Positions 15,307 through 23,707 of a stretch of DNA of 32,321 nucleotides are shown here, in pieces (the first letter of the stretch is position 1; each line of letters begins with the position of its first letter). Under the pieces are notes generated by a model. It was not told the origin of the DNA. It saw only the letters and a list, made by a program, of their open reading frames with translations, and made no database searches. Location: assembly GCA_937876375.1 (NCBI GenBank), contig CALEHY010000017.1, forward strand, positions 1 to 32,321, in the 5' to 3' direction. The position numbers and the translations under genes are program-made. This DNA comes from an uncultured Clostridia bacterium (GTDB lineage: Bacteria > Bacillota > Clostridia > Oscillospirales > Acutalibacteraceae).

Positions 15307-16215
15307 TTAAAAAGTAGATATTATCGTCTTTATCGCACCAATGGGCGAATATTCCCAGTGCGAAATATAGTCATCCTCGACAAAATATTCTAGCTCATCT
15401 GCTGTGTCGACCTTGTCAAATGTATCGACGATAACTAGCTTGACCTTCATCCTATCAGGCAGTATCGATTTGATAAAAACAGACACCCTCTGTCCTACCT
15501 CTACGCCATCATACCCCTCTGCAAGACCAGCAAGATTCGGCATCAGCTCAACAAATACGCCATAGCTCTCGATACTACGGACAACACCGGTCACTGTTTC
15601 GCCAACAGCGAACCTAGAAGCATTCTGCTCCCAAGTACCCAGTAGCTCCTTTAGTGAAAATGTGAGCTTTTCGTCCTCTCTTTTCCTTAGGACACAGCGT
15701 ATGCACTGTCCCTCACGCAGGCGCTCATTAGGGTGCGAAATCCTAGACACCGACAGCATATCAATCGGTATCAGCGAATTAATGCCAGCACCAATATCAA
15801 TAAATGCGCCAAATCGCTCCAAATGTGTCACACGAGCACCTATGATATCGCCAGCAACAAGATTATCGACAAAATCACGCATACAATCAAGCTGAACGCT
15901 ACGACGAGATAGCACAGCCAGCGTTTCACCAAAATCATCCTTGTGAAATCCGACCACCCTAAAGCAAACTGGCTTGTTCACCTTTGAGATAAGGGCAATA
16001 TCCCTAACCTTGCCCTCCAAAATACCGAGCGCTCCCTCGTTGCGAGGTATTATGCCTCGCATAGCACCCAAATCTATATGTAGGTTATGTCCCTTGTCAC
16101 ACAGGACAACTCTGCCCTCTAGCACCTCTCTAGTCTGCATCGCTCTCTTAACAGCGTCGACTGTATCAAGCTTTTTTAGTAAGGACTCATTAACGCCCTC
16201 TGGATAGTAAGTCAT
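15307..16215 (-). CDS. S1-domain RNA-binding protein (ribosomal protein S1-like)
   Basis: 302 residues from the ATG at 16215. The in-frame ATG at 16224 touches the AAAGGA ribosome site, so the second ATG with about 9 nt spacing is preferred. Three OB-fold S1-like domains can be seen: residues about 30-100 (EGRVVLCDKGHNLHIDLGAMRGIIPR), 115-190 (GDIIGARVTHLERFGAFIDIG) and 200-260 (GETVTGVVRSIESYGVFVELMP). The family in Oscillospiraceae begins with the same YYPEG motif and is often annotated as 30S S1, but it is shorter than true S1 (four to six domains). It probably binds mRNA or the ribosome. It is divergent from the DUF951 and prfA genes. Confidence 0.82.
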   Translation of the reverse strand: MTYYPEGVNESLLKKLDTVDAVKRAMQTREVLEGRVVLCDKGHNLHIDLGAMRGIIPRNEGALGILEGKVRDIALISKVNKPVCFRVVGFHKDDFGETLAVLSRRSVQLDCMRDFVDNLVAGDIIGARVTHLERFGAFIDIGAGINSLIPIDMLSVSRISHPNERLREGQCIRCVLRKREDEKLTFSLKELLGTWEQNASRFAVGETVTGVVRSIESYGVFVELMPNLAGLAEGYDGVEVGQRVSVFIKSILPDRMKVKLVIVDTFDKVDTADELEYFVEDDYISHWEYSPIGAIKTIISTF

Positions 16216-16260
16216 ACAATTCATTCCTTTTATATCAGTAGTTAATTATATGATTTCATA

Positions 16261-16289
16261 TTGATAATAATTACATATAGTGGTATAAT
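16261..16289 (+). promoter_or_regulatory. sigma-A promoter of the DUF951 gene
   Basis: TTGATA (16261-16266), 17 nt, TATAAT (16284-16289). Start near 16296, giving a leader of about 22 nt with TAGGAATGG as ribosome site. Confidence 0.8.
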
Positions 16290-16317
16290 ATGGTGATAAA
16301 TAATTAGGAATGGTTGT

Positions 16318-16497
16318 ATGAATATTAATGTAAACGATCACATAATTACAAAAAAGCCACACCCTTGTGGCAACAAGGAATTTGAGGTGCTACGAGTTGG
16401 TGCAGATTTCAAAATCAAATGCACAAAATGTGGCCACGAAATCATGGTACCTCGTAGCAAAATCGAGAAAAATATAAAGTCAGTTGTTAGTTGTTAG
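16318..16497 (+). CDS. DUF951 (YyzM-like) small zinc-ribbon-like protein
   Basis: 59 residues. The core TKKPHPCGNKEFEVLRVGAD followed by KCTKCGHEIMVPRSKIE matches the DUF951 family of Firmicutes almost word for word, including the conserved cysteines (C17, C35, C38) and the PRSK motif. Function is unknown; the Cys pattern and basic charge suggest a nucleic-acid or ribosome-associated protein. The last residues, SVVSC, and the stop are encoded by a heptamer repeat array that begins at 16482, so the native C-terminus was probably replaced by repeat insertion. It lies between a divergent S1-domain gene and prfA, a translation-related neighbourhood. Confidence 0.88.
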   Translation: MNINVNDHIITKKPHPCGNKEFEVLRVGADFKIKCTKCGHEIMVPRSKIEKNIKSVVSC

Positions 16498-16608
16498 TCG
16501 CTAGTCGCTAGTGTTTTAGATGAGCTCTGCTCATACTCGATTATATCGTGCGTAGCACCCTATAAAGATTTAATAACTAGCAACTAGAAACTAAAAACTA
16601 GAAACTAA
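16482..16608. repeat. Inverted heptamer arrays flanking a 62-nt core
   Basis: Left array (16482-16512): AGTTGTT twice, AGTCGCT twice, then AGT. Right array (16575-16608): AACTAGC, AACTAGA, AACTAAA, AACTAGA, AACTAA. The right arm is the reverse-complement type of the left (units of ACTAGCR), so they can pair imperfectly over about 30 nt. The 62-nt core contains the hairpin ATGAGC-TCT-GCTCAT (16519-16533). The right array ends just before the prfA ribosome site. Confidence 0.75.
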
Positions 16609-16621
16609 TTCGGAGGAAATT

Positions 16622-17695
16622 ATGTTTGATAAATTAGTAGAGGTAGAGCGTCGCTTTGAGGAGGTCAATGACCTTGTATGTCAGAGCGAGGTAATCGCCG
16701 ATATGGAAAAATACACAGCTCTGATGAAGGAGCTAAAACAGCTCACTCCAGTTGTTGAAAAATTCAGAGAGTACAAAAAGGCAAAGGACACCTATGAGGA
16801 GAGCAAGGAGATGCTAGGTGATAGCAGTCTTGACGACGATTTTGCCCAGATGGTAAAGGAAGAATTTGAGCAGAGCAAGGATGATATGGAGCGTATCAAC
16901 GAGGAGCTAAAGATACTATTGCTACCTCGTGACCCTAACGATGACCGAAATGTTATCATCGAGATTCGTGGTGGTGCTGGTGGTGAGGAGAGCGCACTAT
17001 TTGCTGGCGTTCTATACCGTATGTACAGCATGTATGCCGAGGCAAAGGGATTCAAGACCGAGGTCATCAACGCTAACGAAACTGGTCTAGGTGGCTACAA
17101 GGAAATCAGCTTTTCTGTCGATGGCGATGGTGCATACTCTCGTTTCAAGTTTGAGAGTGGTGTACACCGTGTTCAGCGTGTGCCAGAGACCGAATCACAG
17201 GGCAGAATACACACCTCGACCACCACTGTTGCAGTTTTACCAGAGGCTGAAGAGGTAGATTTTGACCTTAACGAAAAGGATTTGCAGATAGATACATTCC
17301 GTTCATCAGGCGCTGGTGGACAGCATATCAACAAGACCTCATCTGCTATCCGTATCACACACATACCTACTGGCACCGTTGTTGAGTGTCAGGACGAACG
17401 CTCACAGCACAAGAACAAGGAAAAGGCACTAAAGGTGCTCCGTGCTAGACTGTATGATGCAGAAAAAGCAAAGCACGATGCAGAGATTGCTGGCGAGCGC
17501 AAGGCACAGGTTGGTACTGGTGACCGTAGCGAGCGTATCAGAACATACAACTATCCACAGGGCAGAGTGTCCGACCACAGAATCAATCTAACTCTATACA
17601 AGCTAGAGCAGATCCTAAACGGTGATTTGGACGAACTAATCGACGCACTAATCACTGCCGACACAGCCGAAAAGCTAAAAGCCAGCGAAGAATAA
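16622..17695 (+). CDS. prfA: Peptide chain release factor 1
   Basis: 357 residues, the usual length. It recognises UAA and UAG in the ribosomal A site and triggers peptide release. The codon-recognition PxT motif is PET (188-190) within RVPETESQGR, the RF1 form rather than the SPF of RF2. The catalytic GGQ is at 232-234 (SSGAGGQHINKT). CGGAGG precedes the start. The 124-nt gap upstream is almost entirely the heptamer-array element, and no promoter is obvious there, so the gene may be read from the DUF951 promoter. The TsaC-CoaE gene follows after 13 nt. Confidence 0.97.
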   Translation: MFDKLVEVERRFEEVNDLVCQSEVIADMEKYTALMKELKQLTPVVEKFREYKKAKDTYEESKEMLGDSSLDDDFAQMVKEEFEQSKDDMERINEELKILLLPRDPNDDRNVIIEIRGGAGGEESALFAGVLYRMYSMYAEAKGFKTEVINANETGLGGYKEISFSVDGDGAYSRFKFESGVHRVQRVPETESQGRIHTSTTTVAVLPEAEEVDFDLNEKDLQIDTFRSSGAGGQHINKTSSAIRITHIPTGTVVECQDERSQHKNKEKALKVLRARLYDAEKAKHDAEIAGERKAQVGTGDRSERIRTYNYPQGRVSDHRINLTLYKLEQILNGDLDELIDALITADTAEKLKASEE

Positions 17696-17708
17696 AATCA
17701 AAAATCCT

Positions 17709-19277
17709 ATGAATACCATAATATTATCAACAAATGAAAATGATATAGCGATTGCTGGTGAGATACTGGCAAATGGTGGACTGGTTGCATTCCCTACCGA
17801 GACAGTGTACGGACTGGGTGCTAATGCGCTGGATGACGACGCTGTTAGGAGCATATATGTTGCAAAGGGCAGACCATCTGACAACCCACTAATCGTACAT
17901 ATCGCTGACAAGGGCGATATTGCACCGTTGGTCAAGGCTATCACACCAGATGCTCAAGCGCTGATTGATGCATTTTTTCCAGCACCACTGACGATTATTC
18001 TGCCAAAGAGCGACAAAATCGGTGACACAGTGAGTGGTGGGCTGGACACAGTTGCTATCCGTATGCCACAAAACGAAATTGCTAGAAAAATCATCAAGGC
18101 TAGTGGCTGTCCTATTGCTGCACCTAGTGCAAACACAAGTGGTCTGCCATCACCTACTAAAGCGAAATATGTCATCGACGATATGATGGGCAAAATCGAC
18201 GCTATCATAGATGGTGACGACTGTGGCTACGGTGTTGAGAGCACTGTTATCACGCTTGCGACCGACACCCCTACTCTACTTCGCCCTGGTGCTATCACCA
18301 AGGAGATGATTGAGGAGATTATCGGCACAATAGATATCGCTCCTGCTGTGCTAGAGGGTATGAAAGAGGACGAGGTAGCTGCCTCTCCTGGTATGAAATA
18401 CAAGCACTATGCCCCTAATGCAAGGGTCGTGCTAGTCAACGGAACAAAGGAGCAATACGAGAATTTTGTCAACACAAGACAGAAGGCATTTGCTCTATGC
18501 TTTGACGATGACAATGTCACTATCCCAAAGCTAACATTTGGCAAGGAGAACGACGATCTGTCACAAGCAAGGGAGCTGTTTGATGCTCTGCGACAGCTTG
18601 ATGAGATGGGTGCAAAGCGAGTGTATGCCAGAGTGCCTAGCAAGGATGGTGTTGGCATGGCTGTGTACAACCGACTTATCCGTGCAGCAGCATTCTCCAT
18701 CATTGATTTGACAAAACCATTCACCATAGGTATCACTGGTCAAACCGGTGCTGGCAAGGGATATATATGCGACATTTTGGCACAAAATGGATTCAAAATC
18801 ATCGACTGTGACAAAATTGCAAGACAAGTGGTCGAAAACAATTCGCCACTGCTACCTATATTAGCAGACAATTTTGGGCAAGATATAATTATAGATGGTG
18901 CGCTAGACAGACAAGCGCTTGCAAAAAGGGCATTTTCTAATAAAGAAGCTACACAAAGGCTGAACGCAATTATGCACCCAGCAATAATGGATATGTGCAA
19001 AAAAGAGACTGACGGACTAACAGTGCTAGACGCTCCACAGCTATTTGAGGCAAATGCACAGAGCGATTGCTACAAAATAATATCCGTCATCGCACCAAAG
19101 GAAATTCGCAAGAGGCGTATTATCGAGCGTGATGGTATCACTGATGAGCAAGCAGAAATGCGAATGAACGCTCAGTTCGACGAGGAATATCTCGTGTCAA
19201 ACAGCGATTACGTCATCATCAATGATGGCAGAAATATAGACGACCAAATATGCAATATATTGGAGGAAATACTATGA
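17709..19277 (+). CDS. Fusion of TsaC/Sua5 threonylcarbamoyl-AMP synthase and dephospho-CoA kinase
   Basis: 522 residues in one uninterrupted frame. Residues 1-200 are the YrdC/TsaC domain (GGLVAFPTETVYGLGANA; KGRPSDNPLIVHI; IAAPSANTSGLPSPT) and about 230-335 the Sua5 C-terminal domain (SPGMKYKHYAPNA), together making threonylcarbamoyl-AMP for tRNA t6A37. Residues about 338-522 are CoaE: P-loop GQTGAGKG (344-351), IDCDKIARQVV, then the lid region KEIRKRRIIERDGI. CoaE phosphorylates dephospho-CoA, the last step of CoA synthesis. Two unrelated essential activities are joined. The ribosome site is weak, so translation may depend on prfA upstream. Its stop overlaps the next start by 4 nt. Confidence 0.9.
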   Translation: MNTIILSTNENDIAIAGEILANGGLVAFPTETVYGLGANALDDDAVRSIYVAKGRPSDNPLIVHIADKGDIAPLVKAITPDAQALIDAFFPAPLTIILPKSDKIGDTVSGGLDTVAIRMPQNEIARKIIKASGCPIAAPSANTSGLPSPTKAKYVIDDMMGKIDAIIDGDDCGYGVESTVITLATDTPTLLRPGAITKEMIEEIIGTIDIAPAVLEGMKEDEVAASPGMKYKHYAPNARVVLVNGTKEQYENFVNTRQKAFALCFDDDNVTIPKLTFGKENDDLSQARELFDALRQLDEMGAKRVYARVPSKDGVGMAVYNRLIRAAAFSIIDLTKPFTIGITGQTGAGKGYICDILAQNGFKIIDCDKIARQVVENNSPLLPILADNFGQDIIIDGALDRQALAKRAFSNKEATQRLNAIMHPAIMDMCKKETDGLTVLDAPQLFEANAQSDCYKIISVIAPKEIRKRRIIERDGITDEQAEMRMNAQFDEEYLVSNSDYVIINDGRNIDDQICNILEEIL

Positions 19278-20674
19278 GTGAAAAGACAAAGCAGCTAAAG
19301 GATATGCTCTTCAACAAAAAGGAGAATGGCATTGACTTTATGAGCGACGAGGAGCTCACAATTTGTGACGAGTTCTGCGAGGGATACAAGGAGTTCCTAT
19401 ACCAGTGCAAGACCGAGCGTGAGGTTGCAGCATGGGTAGAAGGTATCGCACAGAGCAACGGATTTGTAAAATTCGACGAGTTCGGTGAGCCACTATCTGC
19501 TGGCGACAAGGTATATTATGCTAATCGTGGCAAGGCTATCATCCTATGTGTAAAGGGCAAGAGGAGCATCAAGGACGGTGTTCGTATCTCTGCTGCTCAT
19601 ATCGACAGCCCACGAATTGATTTGAAGCAGTGCCCAGTATATGAGCAAGATGGCATAGGATTTTTCAAGACACATTACTACGGTGGTATCAAAAAATACC
19701 AGTGGACAGCTATTCCACTATCACTACACGGTAGAATTTGCAAGAATGACGGAACATTTGTCGACGTTCGCCTAGGTGAAGAGGCTGGCGAGCCAAAGTT
19801 CTGCATCACAGATATTTTGCCACACCTTGGTGGCGACCAAATGTCACGCAAGGCTAACGAAATCGTCAAGGGTGAGGAGCTAAATGTTGTTATCGGCTCA
19901 AGACCATTCAAGGACGATGACGAAAGCGAAAGAATCAAGCTAAACATCCTATCATTGCTATACGAAAAGTACGGTATTGTTGAGCGTGATTTTCTATCAG
20001 CAGAGCTAGAGCTAGTGCCAGCATTTACTGTTGATGATATCGGATTTGACCGTTCTATGATTGGTGGATATGGTCACGACGACAGGGTTTGCTCATATCC
20101 AGCACTTCAGGCTATCCTAGATATCGATGATGCTCCAGAGTACACAGCAATCACAGTTTTGACCGACAAGGAGGAGACTGGCTCTGATGGCAACACTGGT
20201 CTAAACTCTGCATACCTAAAATATTTCATCGAGGATTTAGCTCGTATGGAGGGATATGAGGGCAGAGATGTTCTTCGCAACTCAAAATGCCTATCAGCAG
20301 ACGTTAATGCTGCGTATGATCCAACATGGGCATCTCCATTCGAGAAGAACAACACCTCATTCATCAACAATGGTGTATGCGTGACAAAGTTCACTGGTGC
20401 AAGAGGCAAGAGTGGCACAAGCGACGCTAGTGCAGAATTCTGTGCTTGGGTTAGAACACTGCTAGAGGAGAACGACGTTCTATGGCAGACTGGTGAGCTA
20501 GGCAAGGTTGACGGTGGTGGCGGTGGCACCGTTGCTATGTATATCGCAAATATGGACGTTGACACCATCGACGTTGGCGTGCCAGTGCTATCAATGCACT
20601 CACCATATGAGATTGTCGCAAAGACCGACGTCTATATGGCATACAAGGCATTCCTAACCTTCTTCGTAAAATAA
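19274..20674 (+). CDS. M18 family zinc aminopeptidase
   Basis: 466 residues from the ATG at 19274, which overlaps the previous stop (ATGA) and has GGAGGAAA 5 nt upstream. The product is an M18 (aspartyl/leucyl) aminopeptidase, forming large cytosolic dodecamers in known members. Visible metal and catalytic motifs are AAHIDSPRIDLK (first zinc histidine), DDRVCSYPAL (bridging Asp), TDKEETGSDGNTG (catalytic and metal Glu residues) and SMHSPYE (last zinc His). It trims N-terminal residues from peptides in the cytoplasm. It ends the prfA operon, with a strong terminator right after. Confidence 0.93.
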   Translation: MSEKTKQLKDMLFNKKENGIDFMSDEELTICDEFCEGYKEFLYQCKTEREVAAWVEGIAQSNGFVKFDEFGEPLSAGDKVYYANRGKAIILCVKGKRSIKDGVRISAAHIDSPRIDLKQCPVYEQDGIGFFKTHYYGGIKKYQWTAIPLSLHGRICKNDGTFVDVRLGEEAGEPKFCITDILPHLGGDQMSRKANEIVKGEELNVVIGSRPFKDDDESERIKLNILSLLYEKYGIVERDFLSAELELVPAFTVDDIGFDRSMIGGYGHDDRVCSYPALQAILDIDDAPEYTAITVLTDKEETGSDGNTGLNSAYLKYFIEDLARMEGYEGRDVLRNSKCLSADVNAAYDPTWASPFEKNNTSFINNGVCVTKFTGARGKSGTSDASAEFCAWVRTLLEENDVLWQTGELGKVDGGGGGTVAMYIANMDVDTIDVGVPVLSMHSPYEIVAKTDVYMAYKAFLTFFVK

Positions 20675-20696
20675 AAAACAATATTAAAAAAAGAGC

Positions 20697-20732
20697 AACG
20701 GATACCCTCAATGAAGAAGGTATCCGTTTTTT
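20697..20732 (+). terminator. Terminator of the prfA-M18 operon
   Basis: The 10-bp stem AACGGATACC / GGTATCCGTT (20697-20706 and 20719-20728), with a 12-nt loop, is followed by a T-run. Flanking AAAGAG and CTCTTT can extend the stem. Confidence 0.9.
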
Positions 20733-20743
20733 CAACTCTTTTC

Positions 20744-20918
20744 GGCAGATACTTTTGGTATTGCGACAACTTGCGTTACAGATGGTGCAGATGAAATTGT
20801 AGGGGAGACCTTGGGTCTCCCGTTCTTTCTATACAGAATGTTCGTTAAATAACAACGGGAGAGCACAGCTCTCCCCTACAAATTTCTGTTACAACCACCT
20901 TGTTGTAACATTTTAGTA
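20744..20918 (+). repeat. MITE-like repeat, copy A
   Basis: It shares both ends with copy B (24471-24699): left GGTATTGCGACAACTTGC against GGTATCGCGACAACTTGC, right a 30-nt identical run (20876-20905, from CCCTACAAATTTCTG to CACCTTGT) and then ACATTTTAGTA. The ends form rough inverted repeats (GCAGAT-ACT left; reverse complement GCAGATTACT right, at 20914-20923). The middle is a long palindrome, GTAGGGGAGA ... TCTCCCCTAC, whose arms each hold a smaller hairpin (GGGAGACC/GGTCTCCC and GGGAGAGC/GCTCTCCC). No open reading frame. Confidence 0.75.
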
Positions 20919-20928
20919 ATCTGCGAAG

Positions 20929-20958
20929 GCTCTCTTTATATAAGGGAGCTTATTTTTT
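20929..20958 (+). terminator. Possible terminator beyond repeat copy A
   Basis: The 8-bp stem GCTCTCTT / AAGGGAGC (20929-20936 and 20942-20949, one G-U) is followed by TTATTTTTTAG. It overlaps or abuts the end of the repeat. The remaining sequence up to 21018 is AT-rich with nothing recognised; the DUF134 promoter follows. Confidence 0.45.
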
Positions 20959-21018
20959 AGCAAAAAATGTGAAATTTCGAATTGGAAAAAAGTTTCTGAC
21001 ATATTCCGAAAATAGTTA

Positions 21019-21046
21019 TTGACATATGACAAAAACGGTGTATAAT
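21019..21046 (+). promoter_or_regulatory. sigma-A promoter of the DUF134-pfl operon
   Basis: TTGACA (21019-21024), 16 nt, TATAAT (21041-21046): both hexamers are perfect. Start near 21053, leaving a 25-nt leader with AAAGAGGTG. Confidence 0.85.
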
Positions 21047-21077
21047 ATCGTTGATAGCAAGAAAAGAGGTGCTTTTT

Positions 21078-21449
21078 ATGGCAAGACCAAAGAAGATGCG
21101 ATGCATTTGCGAATTCCCAAAAAGTATGGAATTTAAGCCATTTGGCGAATACGCAGACACAGTAAATTTATCTTTCGACGAATACGAAGCATTCAGGCTG
21201 ATTGACTTTTTAGATTTTAGTCAGGACGAATGCGCAAAGCAGATGAATGTTGCCCGTTCAACGGTTGCAGCAATTTGCCAGAGTGCCAGAGCAAAAATTG
21301 CGGATGCTATTGTCAATGGAAAGGCGTTAGTTATTTATGGTGGCGATGTTGAGCTTTGCCCAAACCACTCAACCTGCTGTGGCAGATGTGGCCAAAGGGA
21401 TTGCGATGTATGCGGCCACTGCGCAAAGGCTAACGCTTCAAATAAATAA
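21078..21449 (+). CDS. DUF134 family predicted DNA-binding protein
   Basis: 123 residues from the ATG at 21078 (MARPKKMRCI); an upstream ATG at 21051 would overlap the transcription start. The N-terminal MARPKK, the LSFDEYEAFRLIDFLDFSQDECAKQMNVARSTV stretch (about 34-66) and the following helix form the sigma-70 region-4-like helix-turn-helix of DUF134. The C-terminus is cysteine-rich (CPNHSTCCGRCGQRDCDVC, about 95-115) and may hold a metal or Fe-S cluster. It sits 17 nt ahead of pflB in the same transcript, so a role as redox-responsive regulator of the operon is plausible but not shown. It contains no CTA leucine codon. Confidence 0.85.
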   Translation: MARPKKMRCICEFPKSMEFKPFGEYADTVNLSFDEYEAFRLIDFLDFSQDECAKQMNVARSTVAAICQSARAKIADAIVNGKALVIYGGDVELCPNHSTCCGRCGQRDCDVCGHCAKANASNK

Positions 21450-21466
21450 ACTTAGGAGGAAATGTT

Positions 21467-23704
21467 ATGAACGAAAACGCATGGAGAGGCTTTAAGCAAG
21501 GCGTTTGGTGTGAATACATCAATGTTTCAAACTTCATTAAGATGAACTACACACCATATGATGGCGATGCATCATTCCTTGCAGGCCCAACAGACAGAAC
21601 TAACAAAACAATGGAAAGAGTCAACGAGCTTCTTGTTGAAGAAAACGCAAAGGGTGGCGTTCTTGATGTTGACACAACTAAGGTTCTTTCAATTCTTTCT
21701 CACGATGCTGGCTATGTAGTTGACAAGGACACAGACCTTATCGTTGGCTTACAAACAGACGCACCACTCAAGAGAGGTGTTTCTCCATTTGCCGGCTTTA
21801 GAAATGCAGTTCAAGCCTGCAACGCTTACGGCTATGAGCTTTCAGACAAGATTAAGGACGAATTCACATACAGAACTACTCACAACACAGGCGTATTTAG
21901 AGCATACACAAACACAATGAAGGCGGCTCGTCACGCTGGTATCCTTACAGGCCTTCCAGATGCTTACGCTCGTGGCAGAATCATTGGCGATTACAGAAGG
22001 ATTGCGCTTTATGGTATGGATTACCTTATTGAGCGCAAGAAGTACGACAAGGACAAGCTTGGCACAAAGGAATTTCTCGATGAGGAAACTATCCACCTTA
22101 TGGAGGATTTATCAAAGCAGCTTGACTTTATGAACCAATTAAAGGGCTTAGCTCTTAGATATGGCTACGACATTTCAAAGCCTGCTACAAACGCAAAAGA
22201 GGCTATCCAATGGCTATACTTTGGCTACCTTGGAGCTGTTAAGGAGCAGAACGGTGCTGCAAACTCAATTGGTAGAATTGCAGAATTTATGGATATCTAC
22301 ATTCAAAGAGATATCGAAGAAGGCGTTCTAACTGAAACAGAGGCTCAAGAGCTTATTGACGACCTTGTAATCAAGCTTCGTTTAGTTCGCCATCTTAGAA
22401 CTCCTGAATACAACGACCTTTTCGCTGGCGATCCTGTTTGGGTTACAGTTGCACTTGCGGGCGTTACTGGCGAGGGTAAGCATATGGTTTCTAAAACAAG
22501 CTTCCGTATTCTTCAAACCCTTTACAACCTTGGCCCTTCAGCTGAGCCAAACATTACAGTTCTTTGGGCAGAGCATCTTCCACAGAGCTTCAAGGATTTC
22601 TGCGCTAAGGTTTCAATTGATACCGATTCAATTCAATACGAAAACGACGATGTAATGCGTAGACTTTATGGCGACGACTATGCAATCGCTTGCTGCGTAT
22701 CTGCAATGCAAATGGGCAAGCAAATGCAATTCTTTGGCGCTAGATGCAACCTCGCAAAAATTCTTCTTATGGCTCTTAACGGTGGTAAAGACGAAATCGA
22801 GGGCGCTCAAATTGCTCCAGAGGGCAAGGTGTTCGACGAGGAGGTTCTTGTTTACGAGGATGTATTCAACGCATACAGAACTTATCTCAAGTGGATGGCA
22901 AAGCTTTATGTAAACACAATGAACATCATTCACTATATGCACGATAAATACGCTTATGAAAGACTTATGATGGGCCTTCACGACACAGACGTTGAGCGTT
23001 TAATGGCATTCGGCGTTTCAGGCTTCTCAGTTGTTTGCGACTCACTTTCAGCAATTAAATTTGCAAAGGTTACTCCAATCAAGGACGAAAGAGGCATTAT
23101 TGTTGACTTCAAAATTGAGGGCGAGTTCCCTAAATACGGCAACGACAACGACGAAGTTGACCTTATCGGTAAGGACTTAATCGAGTTCTTCTACAAGGAA
23201 CTTTGCAAGACTCCTTGCTATCGTGGCGCTAAGCACACACTTTCAATTCTTACAATCACATCTAATGTTGTTTACGGCAGAAAGACTGGCTCTACTCCTG
23301 ATGGTAGAAAGGCTGGCGAGCCATTTGCTCCAGGTGCAAACCCAATGCACGGCAGAGATGCTGAAGGCGCTTTAGCTTCTCTTAACTCTGTTGCAAAGCT
23401 TAACTACGCTTGCTGCCAAGACGGTATTTCAAACACATTCTCAATCACTCCAGACGCACTTGGTAGTGACGATGAGAACAGAATTAACAATCTTACAAAT
23501 ATGCTTGATGGTTATTTTGAACAGGATGCTCACCACCTCAATGTTAACGTTCTTAACAGAGAGAAGCTTATTGCTGCTATGGAGGACCCTACTCTTTATC
23601 CATCACTCACAATTCGTGTATCTGGTTACGCTGTAAACTTCAACAAGCTTACTAGAGATAAGCAAGAGGAGGTTATTGCAAGAACCTTCCACACAGGAAT
23701 GTAA
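21467..23704 (+). CDS. pflB: Pyruvate formate-lyase (formate C-acetyltransferase)
   Basis: 745 residues, close to the E. coli enzyme (760). It splits pyruvate and CoA into acetyl-CoA and formate by a radical mechanism under anaerobic conditions. The catalytic pair C409-C410 lies in IACCVSAMQ, and the radical glycine G720 in RVSGYAVNF near the C-terminus. The N-terminal AWRGFKQGVW and the TLSILTITSNVVYG stretch agree with PFL rather than glycerol dehydratase or other glycyl-radical enzymes. TTAGGAGGAAA precedes the start. Codon use is foreign: 15 of 19 Gln codons are CAA and only 2 Leu codons are CTA, while purA and fba use CAG and many CTA. pflA follows after 3 nt. Confidence 0.96.
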   Translation: MNENAWRGFKQGVWCEYINVSNFIKMNYTPYDGDASFLAGPTDRTNKTMERVNELLVEENAKGGVLDVDTTKVLSILSHDAGYVVDKDTDLIVGLQTDAPLKRGVSPFAGFRNAVQACNAYGYELSDKIKDEFTYRTTHNTGVFRAYTNTMKAARHAGILTGLPDAYARGRIIGDYRRIALYGMDYLIERKKYDKDKLGTKEFLDEETIHLMEDLSKQLDFMNQLKGLALRYGYDISKPATNAKEAIQWLYFGYLGAVKEQNGAANSIGRIAEFMDIYIQRDIEEGVLTETEAQELIDDLVIKLRLVRHLRTPEYNDLFAGDPVWVTVALAGVTGEGKHMVSKTSFRILQTLYNLGPSAEPNITVLWAEHLPQSFKDFCAKVSIDTDSIQYENDDVMRRLYGDDYAIACCVSAMQMGKQMQFFGARCNLAKILLMALNGGKDEIEGAQIAPEGKVFDEEVLVYEDVFNAYRTYLKWMAKLYVNTMNIIHYMHDKYAYERLMMGLHDTDVERLMAFGVSGFSVVCDSLSAIKFAKVTPIKDERGIIVDFKIEGEFPKYGNDNDEVDLIGKDLIEFFYKELCKTPCYRGAKHTLSILTITSNVVYGRKTGSTPDGRKAGEPFAPGANPMHGRDAEGALASLNSVAKLNYACCQDGISNTFSITPDALGSDDENRINNLTNMLDGYFEQDAHHLNVNVLNREKLIAAMEDPTLYPSLTIRVSGYAVNFNKLTRDKQEEVIARTFHTGM

Positions 23705-23707
23705 TTT

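Noticed and set aside
16482..16608. CRISPR-like array
   Set aside because: Repeat units are 7 nt with no spacers, arrays are inverted to each other, and no cas genes are present.
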